This document shows, one piece after another, positions 50,297 through 58,031 of a stretch of DNA of 64,000 nucleotides. How positions within the stretch are numbered: position 1 is the stretch's first letter; each line of letters begins with the position of its first letter. The notes beneath the pieces are model-generated. The model was not told the DNA's origin and made no database searches. It saw only the letters and a list, made by a program, of their open reading frames with translations. Source of the DNA: Aquipuribacter sp051216895 (GTDB lineage: Bacteria > Actinomycetota > Actinomycetes > Actinomycetales > JBBAYJ01); contig NZ_JBPKAO010000012.1 in assembly GCF_051216895.1 (NCBI RefSeq), forward strand, positions 62,001 to 126,000. Reading direction: 5' to 3'. The position numbers and the translations under genes are program-made.

Positions 50297-51095
50297 CGCC
50301 ACCTCGCCCGCCGTCACCGGGGCCACGGAGCCGTTCGCCGTCCGCGTCAAGGACGTGTCCGTCACCTACCGGACCACGTTCGAGGCCCGGCCCACGCTGC
50401 GCGACACCCTCGGCAACTTCGGCCGCCGGACCCGTCGGGTCCACGAGATCAACGCTCTGCGCAACATCTCCTTCGACGTGCCCAACGGCACCGCGATGGG
50501 GATCGTCGGGTCCAACGGCGCCGGCAAGTCCACCCTGGTGCGGACGCTGGCGGGGGTCCTCACCCCCACGACGGGGCAGATCGAGGTCCGGGGCCGGATC
50601 AGCGCCCTGCTCGCGCTGGGCGTGGGGTTCAACGCCAACCTGTCCGGTCGGGAGAACGTCATGCTGGGCGGTCTGGCCGCCGGGCTGTCGCGCAAGCAGG
50701 TCAACGAGCGCGCCGAGATGATCACGGAGTTCGCCGAGCTCGACGAGTTCATCGACCTGCCGATGAGGGTCTACTCCTCCGGCATGTACAGCCGCCTCGC
50801 GTTCGCGGTCTCGGTGCACATGGACCCGGACATCCTGCTGATCGACGAGGCGCTGTCCACCGGTGACGCGCACTTCAAGGCCAAGGCCGCCGCGAAGATG
50901 ACGGAGCTGATGGCCTCGGCCCGCGCCATCTTCCTGGTCAGCCACTCCATGGCCAGCGTCCGCGAGCTCTGCAACCGGGCGATCTGGATCAACAAGGGGA
51001 CCCTGATGATGGAGGGCACCCCCGACGAGGTGATCACCGCCTACACCCGTTTCGTCAAGGTGGGGCCGGACGCGTTCACCATGGACGACCTCTGA
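50274..51095 (+). CDS. wzt: Polysaccharide ABC exporter ATPase (Wzt/TagH-like)
   Basis: 273 residues. Walker A GSNGAGKSTLVRTLAG, then RISALLALGVGFNANLSGRENVMLGGLAAG (a Wzt/TagH hallmark). Signature YSSGMYSRLAFAV, Walker B ILLIDEALSTGD, switch LVSHSMASVREL. It ends shortly after the nucleotide-binding domain with no carbohydrate-binding domain, so chain-end recognition of the Wzt O9a type is not expected. GTG 50274 overlaps the permease gene by 23 bases and its first codons (ATT, TCT) are unusual here, so a slightly later start cannot be excluded. Confidence 0.9.
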   Translation: MISLSVSDATSPAVTGATEPFAVRVKDVSVTYRTTFEARPTLRDTLGNFGRRTRRVHEINALRNISFDVPNGTAMGIVGSNGAGKSTLVRTLAGVLTPTTGQIEVRGRISALLALGVGFNANLSGRENVMLGGLAAGLSRKQVNERAEMITEFAELDEFIDLPMRVYSSGMYSRLAFAVSVHMDPDILLIDEALSTGDAHFKAKAAAKMTELMASARAIFLVSHSMASVRELCNRAIWINKGTLMMEGTPDEVITAYTRFVKVGPDAFTMDDL

Positions 51096-51151
51096 GGCTG
51101 GGCCGGCGCGCCGGCCGCGGTCGGCCCGGGCCGGATCGCCCGCAGCTGTCC

Positions 51152-52270
51152 GTGGTGACCAGCGGGCACGACGTGGCCGACGCCCGGCTGCACCGGGTCG
51201 TGGCCGCGGCCGTCGAGGTCGGGCTCCGGGTCGAGGTCCTGGGCCTGGGTGACGTCGCCGACGCCCCCGCCGGCACCACGGCCCGGACCTGGCGGCGTCG
51301 CGGCCCCGTCGGCCGGGCCCTGCTCGCAGCCTGGCTGCCGTGGACGGCCGACGGTGACGTCCTGCTCTGCCCCGACCCCGACAGCCTGCTGGGCGGCCGG
51401 CTCGCCACCCTGCTGCGTCGGCGCCGGCTGGTGGCGGACGTGCACGAGGACTACGCGGCGCTGCTGCGGGACCGGGCCTGGGCCCGGGGCCCGGCGCTGC
51501 TGGTGGCCCGGCTGCTCGTGCGGGTGGCCGGGGCCGTGGCCGCGCGCGCCGACCTGACCGTGGTCGCCGACGACCACGTCCCGCCGGCCGCGCCGGCGTG
51601 CCGGCGACGTCTGGTGGTCCGCAACATGCCCGACGCGGACCTGATGCGCCGGGCCCGGACCGCCGCGACCGCGGAGGAGGCGGGCCGGACCGCGGAGGAG
51701 AGGGTGCTCGCGGTCTACGTGGGCGACGTCCGCCGCTCCCGGGGCCTGCTCACCATGGTCGAGGCCGTCGCGGCCGCCCCGGGCTGGGAGCTCGACCTGG
51801 TCGGACCGGTGTCGGCACCGGACCGGGCCTGGGTGCAGGAGCGGCTGCGGTCCCCCGACGTGGCCGGCCGGGTCCGGCTGCACGGCCGGCTCACCCCGGA
51901 GCGGGCCTGGCAGGTCGCCGCCCGGGCCCAGGTGGGGGTGGCCCTGCTGGAGCAGACCCCGGCCTTCACCGACGCCGTGCCCACGAAGGTCTACGAGTAC
52001 GCCGCGGCGGGCCTGGCGGTCCTGGCCTCCCCCCTGCCCCGGGTCGCGGCGCTGCTGGACAGCAGCGGCGGCGGCGAGCTGGCCACCACCGCCGAGGAGG
52101 CCGCCGCGGTGCTGCGGGGCTGGTCGACCGAGCCGTCCCGGCTGCTCGCGCGCCGCCGGGCCGCGACGTCCTGGGGCGACACCATCCTGGGCGAGGCGTC
52201 CCCGTACCGGGTCCTCGCCGAGGCGCTGGACGCGCTCGCGCGTACCGGGCGCCGCCACCCGAACCGATAG
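51152..52270 (+). CDS. Glycosyltransferase, GT4-like
   Basis: 372 residues from GTG 51152. Recognisable parts are VTSGHDVADARLHRVVAAAVEVGLRVEVLG, VADVHEDYAALLRDRAWARG, LTVVADDHVPPAAP, and the donor half LAVYVGDVRRSRGLLTMVEAVAAAPGWELDLVG ... VPTKVYEYAAAGLAVLASPLPRVAALL. Upstream of GTG 51152 the frame continues as RPQLSV (the usual first strand) back to CTG 51092, which overlaps the Wzt stop as CTGA. There is no ATG, GTG or TTG in that stretch, so a non-canonical CTG start is possible. Donor unknown. Confidence 0.8.
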   Translation: MVTSGHDVADARLHRVVAAAVEVGLRVEVLGLGDVADAPAGTTARTWRRRGPVGRALLAAWLPWTADGDVLLCPDPDSLLGGRLATLLRRRRLVADVHEDYAALLRDRAWARGPALLVARLLVRVAGAVAARADLTVVADDHVPPAAPACRRRLVVRNMPDADLMRRARTAATAEEAGRTAEERVLAVYVGDVRRSRGLLTMVEAVAAAPGWELDLVGPVSAPDRAWVQERLRSPDVAGRVRLHGRLTPERAWQVAARAQVGVALLEQTPAFTDAVPTKVYEYAAAGLAVLASPLPRVAALLDSSGGGELATTAEEAAAVLRGWSTEPSRLLARRRAATSWGDTILGEASPYRVLAEALDALARTGRRHPNR

Positions 52271-52273
52271 TCT
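52268..52273 (+). promoter_or_regulatory. -10 box for the UDP-sugar dehydrogenase gene
   Basis: TAGTCT, at the end of the preceding gene, giving a transcription start near 52280 and a leader of about 33 bases containing AGGAGAG. Confidence 0.45.
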
Positions 52274-52312
52274 GCGACCAGTCCCCGCACCGCGAGACCA
52301 GGAGAGTTCCAC

Positions 52313-53599
52313 GTGAAGATCGTCGTCATCGCGCTCGGCAAGATCGGCCTCCCGCTGGCCGTCCAGTTCGCCAGCCGCGGGCACGAGGTCATCGGCGTCG
52401 ACGTCAACTCCGCCACCGTCGCGACGGTCAACGGGGGCCAGGAGCCGTTCCCCGGCGAGGCCGAGCTCGACGTCCGGCTGTCCGCCGTCGTGTCCGAGGG
52501 CCGGCTCCGCGCGACCACCGACTACGGCGACGCCGTGCCCGGGGCCGACGCGGTCGTCGTCGTGGTGCCCCTGTTCGTGGACTCCGACGGGACGCCGGAG
52601 TTCTCGCTGATGGACGGCGCCACGCGCTCCATCGCGCAGCACCTGACCGCCGGGACGCTGGTCTCCTACGAGACGACGCTGCCGGTCGGCACGACCCGCA
52701 ACCGGCTCAAGCCCATCCTCGAGGAGGGCTCCGGCCTGACCGAGGGCACCGACTTCCACATGGTGTTCTCGCCCGAGCGGGTGCTGACCGGTCGGGTCTT
52801 CGCCGACCTGCGCAAGTACCCCAAGCTGATCGGTGGGCTGTCCCCGGCCGGCGCGGAGCGCGCGACCACGCTCTACGAGGCGGTGCTGGAGTTCGACGAG
52901 CGCCCCGACCTGGTCCGCCCCAACGGCGTCTGGGACCTGGGCAGCGCCGAGGCGGCCGAGATGGCCAAGCTCGCCGAGACCACCTACCGCGACGTCAACA
53001 TCGGCCTGGCGAACCAGTTCGCCCGGTTCGCGGCGGACAACGGCATCGACGTGTACCAGGTGATCGAGGCCAGCAACTCCCAGCCGTACTCCCACATCCA
53101 CAACCCCGGCATCGCCGTCGGCGGGCACTGCATCCCCGTCTACCCGCGGCTGTACCTGTCCAACGACCCCGACGCGACCATCGTCAGCACCGCCCGCGCG
53201 GCCAACGCCGCGATGCCGGCCTATGCCGTGCAGCGCCTGCGCGACGCCCACGGCGACCTGACCGGGGCCCGGGTCGCCGTGCTGGGCGCCTCCTACCGCG
53301 GTGGGGTCAAGGAGACGGCGTTCTCCGGCGTCTTCGACACCGTCGCCGCGCTGCGCGGGCTCGGCGCCGTCCCGCTCGTGCACGACCCGATGTACACCGA
53401 CGACGAGCTGGGGCGGCTGGGGTTCGCGCCCTACCACCTGGGCGAGCCAGTGGACGCGGCCGTCGTCCAGGCCGACCACGCCGAGTACCGCACGGTCGGG
53501 GCCGAGGACCTGCCCGGCGTCCGCACCCTCCTCGACGGCCGTCGCACCACCGACCCGGCCCGCTTCGACGGCGTGACCCGGCTGGTCATCGGGGCCTGA
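52313..53599 (+). CDS. UDP-N-acetylhexosamine 6-dehydrogenase (WbpA/WecC family)
   Basis: 428 residues, GTG start with AGGAGAG seven bases upstream. NAD-binding start KIVVIALGKIGLPLAVQFASRGHEVIGVDVN, conserved SYETTLPVGTTRNRLKPILEEGSGL, middle FSPERVLTGRV, then GSAEAAEMAKLAETTYRDVNIGLANQFARFA, and the catalytic cysteine 273 in GIAVGGHCIPVYP. This is the UDP-GlcNAc/ManNAc subgroup, not UDP-glucose dehydrogenase. It would make the uronic acid that the 3-dehydrogenase, aminotransferase and acetyltransferase of 40.7-43.4 kb then modify. The first glycine of the usual GxGxxG is replaced (IALGKIG). Confidence 0.88.
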   Translation: MKIVVIALGKIGLPLAVQFASRGHEVIGVDVNSATVATVNGGQEPFPGEAELDVRLSAVVSEGRLRATTDYGDAVPGADAVVVVVPLFVDSDGTPEFSLMDGATRSIAQHLTAGTLVSYETTLPVGTTRNRLKPILEEGSGLTEGTDFHMVFSPERVLTGRVFADLRKYPKLIGGLSPAGAERATTLYEAVLEFDERPDLVRPNGVWDLGSAEAAEMAKLAETTYRDVNIGLANQFARFAADNGIDVYQVIEASNSQPYSHIHNPGIAVGGHCIPVYPRLYLSNDPDATIVSTARAANAAMPAYAVQRLRDAHGDLTGARVAVLGASYRGGVKETAFSGVFDTVAALRGLGAVPLVHDPMYTDDELGRLGFAPYHLGEPVDAAVVQADHAEYRTVGAEDLPGVRTLLDGRRTTDPARFDGVTRLVIGA

Positions 53600-53649
53600 C
53601 CCAGCCGAAGGCAGGACCTTTGGCCCTCCCGCGACGGCGGTCCGGCGAG

Positions 53650-53655
53650 TACGGT
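53650..53655 (+). promoter_or_regulatory. Possible -10 box for the SpoIID-like gene
   Basis: TACGGT, in the 110-base gap before ATG 53710, would start a leader of about 47 bases. The GGACCTTTGGCCC stretch at 53614-53626 lies 24 bases upstream. Confidence 0.35.
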
Positions 53656-53709
53656 CGTCCGCAGTCATGCCTCAAGGCGTGGTCGAGGTCGACCGAATAC
53701 CGGTGCATC

Positions 53710-55851
53710 ATGCTGAAGCGACGTCCCGTCCTCGTTGTCCTGCTGGCCGCCGTGCTGGCGTTCCTGCCCTCCACCGCGGCCCAGGCCGACCCACCGGTGT
53801 CCGCCCCGGCGTCGGGCCAGCTGCTGCTGGACGGCCGGGGCTACGGCCACGGTCGTGGCATGTCGCAGTGGGGCGCCTTCGGCGCCGCGTCCCAGGGGCT
53901 CGCCTGGCCGCAGATCCTGGCGTTCTACTACCCGGGCACCACCCGCACGGTGCTGGGCAACTCCGACATCCGGATCTGGGTGAGCCGGGACGACAACAAC
54001 GACGTCCGGGTCGACCCGCGCTCCGGGCTGTCGCTGCAGTCGGGGGGTCGCACCGTCCTGCTGCCCACGGGCAGCGCCTACGACTCCTGGCGCCTGGTGC
54101 GCTCCGCCGGCGTGGTGGTCCTCCAGCGGCTCGACGGGTCGACCTGGTCCACCTTCCCGGTGAGCGGCGGCGTGGGCGCGAACCCGCAGCTGGTGTCCGC
54201 GGCGGGCCCCCTGCGCCTGGTCCTGCCCGACGGCACCCGCGCGGAGATCCCCGGGGCGCTGCGCGCCCTCCCGTACGGCTCGTCCGTCCTGCGCACCGTG
54301 GCCGTGCTGCCGATGGAGACCTACCTGCGCGGGGTCGTTCCCGCGGAGATGCCGGCGGGCTGGCACACCGACGCACTGCGCGCCCAGGCCGTCGCGGCCC
54401 GGACCTACGCCGCCCGGCTGCGGGCGACCGCCCCGGCCAGCCGGGGCTACGACGCCTGCGACACCGTGAGCTGCCAGGTCTGGAACGGCTCGGCGACCTA
54501 CCGCGCGGACGGCACCCTGCTGCGCCAGCACCAGCACCCGCGGACCGACACGGCGATCGCTGCGACCGCCGGCACGGTCCTCACCTCCGGCGGCTCCCTC
54601 ATCCTCACCGAGTTCAGCGCCTCCAACGGCGGCTGGACCACGGCCAGCAGCCTGCCGTACCAGGTCGCGAAGGCCGACCCCTACGACGCCCTGCAGGCCC
54701 CGGACGACAACGCCTGGCAGAAGAACGTCTCCGTCACGACCGTGCAGAACACCTACCCCGCGATCGGGTCCCTGCGCACCGTCACCATCACGCAGCGGAC
54801 CGGGGCCGGCCCGTACGGCGGGCGGGTGCTGCAGATGAGGCTGGCGGGGTCCCGGGGCGCCGTGACCATCACCGGCGAGCAGGCCCGCAGCGCCTTCGGC
54901 CTGCGCAGCACCCTGTTCACCGTCCTGGGCGACCCCGCGTTCACCCGGGACTTCACCGGGGACGGGTACCCCGACGTGCTGGCCATCACCTCGACCGGGC
55001 TGTTGCTGGCCTACCGGGGCGGCCCCGACGGCCGGTTCACCGGCAGCCAGCAGATCGGCAACGGCTGGGGAGCCCGGGACCTGGTCACGCAGGTGGGCGA
55101 CTGGGACGGCGACGGGGCCGCCGACGTGGTGGCCCGCGACCCCTCGACGGGCGCCCTGTGGCTGTACCGGGGCAACGGCCGCGGCGGGTTCGCCGGCGCG
55201 CGCACCCTCGGCGTCGGCTGGGGCGTGGCCGACACCCTGATCGGTCCCGGCGACTGGGACGGCGACGGGGCCGCCGACGTGGTGGCCCGTGACCCCTCGA
55301 CGGGCGCCCTGTGGCTGTACCGGGGCAACGGCCGCGGCGGGTTCGCCGGCGCGCGCACCATCGGCGTCGGCTGGGGCGTGGCCGACACCCTGATCGGTCC
55401 CGGCGACTGGGACGGCGACGGCGCGGTCGACCTGCTCATGCGCCGCCCCGCCGACGGCTCGCTGTGGCTGTACCGCGGCAACGGGACGGGCGGCTTCGCC
55501 GGGGGCAAGCAGATCGGCAACGGCTGGCGCGGGATGACGCTGCTGACCGCGGTGGGCGACGTGGACGACGACGGCGACCCCGACCTCGTCGCGGTCAGCC
55601 GCGCCGGCGTCCCGCTGCTGTACACCAGCAACGGTGTCGGTGGTTTCGGCCCGACCAGCCCGCTCGGCACGTCGCTGGACGCCTCGACGGCGCTGCTCGG
55701 GCCCGGCGACTTCGACGGCGACGGCCGGCCGGACCTGCTGCGTCGGGACACCGTGGGCCGGCTGTTCCTGCTGCCCGGCACCGGCGGTCCGGGGTTCGGC
55801 CCCGCGACCCAGGTCGGCCAGGGCTGGTCCTTGCTGCGTCTGGTGGGGTGA
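53710..55851 (+). CDS. Secreted SpoIID/LytB-domain protein with FG-GAP repeats
   Basis: 713 residues. Signal peptide MLKRRPVLVVLLAAVLAFLPSTAAQA. The SpoIID/LytB domain spans about residues 40-400: GRGYGHGRGMSQWGAFGAASQG, FYYPGT, VLPMETYLRGVVPAEMPAGWHTDALRAQAVAARTYA, and FSASNGGWTT. In spore formers SpoIID is a peptidoglycan lytic transglycosylase that acts on denuded glycan. A C-terminal array of about six FG-GAP/VCBS-like repeats (WDGDGAADVV, QIGNGWG) has calcium-binding DxDGDG loops. Two repeats are near-identical at DNA level. It is not sporulation-linked here; a wall or polysaccharide-attachment role is likely. Confidence 0.86.
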   Translation: MLKRRPVLVVLLAAVLAFLPSTAAQADPPVSAPASGQLLLDGRGYGHGRGMSQWGAFGAASQGLAWPQILAFYYPGTTRTVLGNSDIRIWVSRDDNNDVRVDPRSGLSLQSGGRTVLLPTGSAYDSWRLVRSAGVVVLQRLDGSTWSTFPVSGGVGANPQLVSAAGPLRLVLPDGTRAEIPGALRALPYGSSVLRTVAVLPMETYLRGVVPAEMPAGWHTDALRAQAVAARTYAARLRATAPASRGYDACDTVSCQVWNGSATYRADGTLLRQHQHPRTDTAIAATAGTVLTSGGSLILTEFSASNGGWTTASSLPYQVAKADPYDALQAPDDNAWQKNVSVTTVQNTYPAIGSLRTVTITQRTGAGPYGGRVLQMRLAGSRGAVTITGEQARSAFGLRSTLFTVLGDPAFTRDFTGDGYPDVLAITSTGLLLAYRGGPDGRFTGSQQIGNGWGARDLVTQVGDWDGDGAADVVARDPSTGALWLYRGNGRGGFAGARTLGVGWGVADTLIGPGDWDGDGAADVVARDPSTGALWLYRGNGRGGFAGARTIGVGWGVADTLIGPGDWDGDGAVDLLMRRPADGSLWLYRGNGTGGFAGGKQIGNGWRGMTLLTAVGDVDDDGDPDLVAVSRAGVPLLYTSNGVGGFGPTSPLGTSLDASTALLGPGDFDGDGRPDLLRRDTVGRLFLLPGTGGPGFGPATQVGQGWSLLRLVG
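55101..55406. repeat. 153-bp tandem duplication in the SpoIID-like gene
   Basis: 55101-55253 and 55254-55406 differ at only two bases (one silent C to T and one C to A giving TLG versus TIG). They code for 51-residue FG-GAP-like units. A third, more diverged unit follows from 55407 with the same period. Confidence 0.95.
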
Positions 55852-55873
55852 CGGAGCGTCCGCACCGTTCCCC

Positions 55874-55889
55874 CGAACGGGCATGTTCG
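55874..55889. promoter_or_regulatory. Inverted repeat upstream of the amidase gene
   Basis: CGAAC, six bases, GTTCG, 89 bases before ATG 55979. The half-sites equal those of the SOS box but the spacing is two bases longer, so a LexA site is unlikely. Confidence 0.3.
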
Positions 55890-55978
55890 CGGTCGTCCGG
55901 CACCCCGGGTCAAGAAGCGCGTGCGACGGGTCGATGACCCTGCAGACGTAGCCGAACACAGACGGGACCCTCTCGACC

Positions 55979-58024
55979 ATGCAGCTGCTCGCGCCCATCA
56001 TCGTCGCCGCCACCGTCTCCACCGCCCTGGTGGGGATGCCGGCGGACGCGGTCATCACCCCCGCCGCCCCGCCGGTCACGCCGCAGGTGGAGACCATCGA
56101 CCTCGCGGAGGTCGTCGAGGAGTCGGTGGCCGCGGCCGAGACGTCGTCGGCCGCCACGGACGCCGCGGAGCCGGTCCCCTCGGTCGAGCCCTCCGTCGCC
56201 GCGAGCGCCGCGCCGCCGGAGTTCTCCGCGGAGGCCGCGGAGGCCGACGTCCTCACCGAGCGCCTGGACGTCGAGGAGTTCGTCGCGGCCGGGGTGACCT
56301 GGGACGCGGGGACGGCTCCGGCCGGGATCCAGGTGCAGGTGCGCGTCCGCGAGGCCGGCGACTGGACCGCGTGGCACCTGCTGGGGCTCAACGACAACGC
56401 CCCCGACGCGGGCACCGACGAGGCCCGCGGCAGCACCCGCGAGGGCACGGAGCCCCTGCTGACCGGTGGGGCCGACGGGGTCCAGGTCCGGGTCGACTCG
56501 GCCGACGGCAGCATGCCGGAGGGCCTCGAGGTCGACCTCATCGACCCCGGCACGTCCGACCACGACCAGCTGGTCGGCCAGGGCGACGTCGAGCTCGCAT
56601 CCGCCGCGGCAGGGATCACCCCGCCCACCGTCGTGACCCGCGCCCAGTGGGGCGCCGACGAGCGCCTCGCCCGCAGCAGCGGCACCAACGACGGGGTGTC
56701 GGCCCTCGTCCTGCACCACACGGCCGGCACCAACACCTACACCCAGGCCCAGTCGGTGCAGCAGATGCGGGGCATCTACGCCTACCACACCGGCTCCCTG
56801 GGCTGGGCGGACATCGGCTACAACCTGCTGGTCGACCGCTACGGCACGGTCTACGAGGGGCGCCGGGGCAGCGCGACGGGCACACCCCAGGGCGCGCACT
56901 CCGGTGGGTTCAACAACGACACCTACGGCATCTCGGTGATGGGCAACTACCAGACCGGCGCCGTCCCGTCGGTCGTCGTCACGCGCCTCGCCGAGGTCGC
57001 GGCCTGGAAGATGTGGGAGTTCGGCATCGAGGCCAAGACCACCACCCGCCTCACCTCCGCCGGTGGCGGCACCTCCCGCCACCCCGCGGGCACGTCGGTG
57101 TCCGTGCCGACCTTCGCCGCGCACCGTGACATCGGTTTCACCAGCTGCCCCGGCGTCAACCTCGTGTCCCGGATGTCGGGCATCGTCAACGACGTGCAGC
57201 AGCGGCTCGCGGCCGCCACGCCGCCCCCGCCGCCCGAGCCGGCGCCTGTGGTCGACCGCACCTTCCCCAAGGACTTCGACGGCGACGGCCGCGCCGACGT
57301 GGTCGCGCTGGACGGCCTCGGCCGCCTGCTCCTCTACCCCGGCAACGGCAGCGCGGGCTTCCGGGCGCCGCGCCAGATCGGGCAGGGTTGGAAGTCCCGC
57401 GACCTCGTCACGATGGTCGGCGACTGGGACAACGACGGCCACCCGGACGTCCTCGCCCGCGCCGTCGTCGGCGGCCAGCTGTGGCTGTACCGCAGCAACG
57501 GCCGCGGCGGGTTCCTCAGCGCCAGGCCGATCGGCGGCTCGTGGAGCGGGATCGACGCGATCGTGGGGGTCGGGGACTGGGACGGCGACGGCAACGTCGA
57601 CGTGCTGGCCCGGGTCCGGTCCACCGGCGCCCTCAACCTGTACCGCGGCGACGGCAAGGACGGCTTCCTCACCACCCGGCAGGTCGGGCAGGGCTGGGGA
57701 GGCATGAACGAGCTCGTCCCCGCCGGCGCGTTCGCCACCGCGGACACGCCGGCCCTCATCGCCCGTCAGGGCTCCACCGGCCTGCTGTTCCTCTACGAGG
57801 CGGGCCCCGACGGGGCCATCGCGACGCGGACCCAGATCGGTAACGGCTGGGGCGGCATGAAGCAGATCGTCGGCCTCGGTGACTTCGACCGGGCGGGCGG
57901 CAACGACGTGATCGCCAAGACCAGCGACAACCGACTCGTCCTGTACCGCGGCACCGGCCGAGGCCCGTTCTCCGGGTCGGTGCAGATCGGCAACGGCTGG
58001 GGCGCCCTCACCATCCTCGACTGA
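55979..58024 (+). CDS. Secreted N-acetylmuramoyl-L-alanine amidase with FG-GAP repeats
   Basis: 681 residues. A signal-like N-terminus (MQLLAPIIVAATVSTALVGMPADA) leads to an Ala/Glu-rich region and a domain of about 110 residues (LTERLDVEEFVAAGVTWDAGTAPAGIQVQVRVREAGDWTAWHLL). An amidase_2/PGRP domain follows at about residues 215-410: VVTRAQWGADE, ALVLHHTAGTNTYTQAQSVQQMRGIYAYHTGSLGWADIGYNLLVDRYGTVYEGR, and AHRDIGFTSCPG. The zinc ligands (first His of LVLHHTAG, His of AHRD, Cys of TSCPG) are present. The C-terminus has six FG-GAP-like repeats (GDWDNDGHPDVLA, QIGNGWGG) like those of the preceding gene. It cleaves the peptide-glycan amide bond of peptidoglycan. Confidence 0.9.
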   Translation: MQLLAPIIVAATVSTALVGMPADAVITPAAPPVTPQVETIDLAEVVEESVAAAETSSAATDAAEPVPSVEPSVAASAAPPEFSAEAAEADVLTERLDVEEFVAAGVTWDAGTAPAGIQVQVRVREAGDWTAWHLLGLNDNAPDAGTDEARGSTREGTEPLLTGGADGVQVRVDSADGSMPEGLEVDLIDPGTSDHDQLVGQGDVELASAAAGITPPTVVTRAQWGADERLARSSGTNDGVSALVLHHTAGTNTYTQAQSVQQMRGIYAYHTGSLGWADIGYNLLVDRYGTVYEGRRGSATGTPQGAHSGGFNNDTYGISVMGNYQTGAVPSVVVTRLAEVAAWKMWEFGIEAKTTTRLTSAGGGTSRHPAGTSVSVPTFAAHRDIGFTSCPGVNLVSRMSGIVNDVQQRLAAATPPPPPEPAPVVDRTFPKDFDGDGRADVVALDGLGRLLLYPGNGSAGFRAPRQIGQGWKSRDLVTMVGDWDNDGHPDVLARAVVGGQLWLYRSNGRGGFLSARPIGGSWSGIDAIVGVGDWDGDGNVDVLARVRSTGALNLYRGDGKDGFLTTRQVGQGWGGMNELVPAGAFATADTPALIARQGSTGLLFLYEAGPDGAIATRTQIGNGWGGMKQIVGLGDFDRAGGNDVIAKTSDNRLVLYRGTGRGPFSGSVQIGNGWGALTILD

Positions 58025-58031
58025 GGGCGCG

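Noticed and set aside
53614..53626. DosR/DevR-like box (GGACCTTTGGCCC) before the SpoIID-like gene
   Set aside because: Only partial symmetry, and no hypoxia-related genes near. Too weak to call.
55101..55406. Mobile element or assembly duplication
   Set aside because: The 153-bp units are in frame, correspond to one protein repeat each and are followed by a diverged third unit, so they are natural repeat expansion.
55874..55889. LexA box upstream of the amidase gene
   Set aside because: Half-sites match but spacing is six bases, not four. Kept only as a weak inverted repeat.
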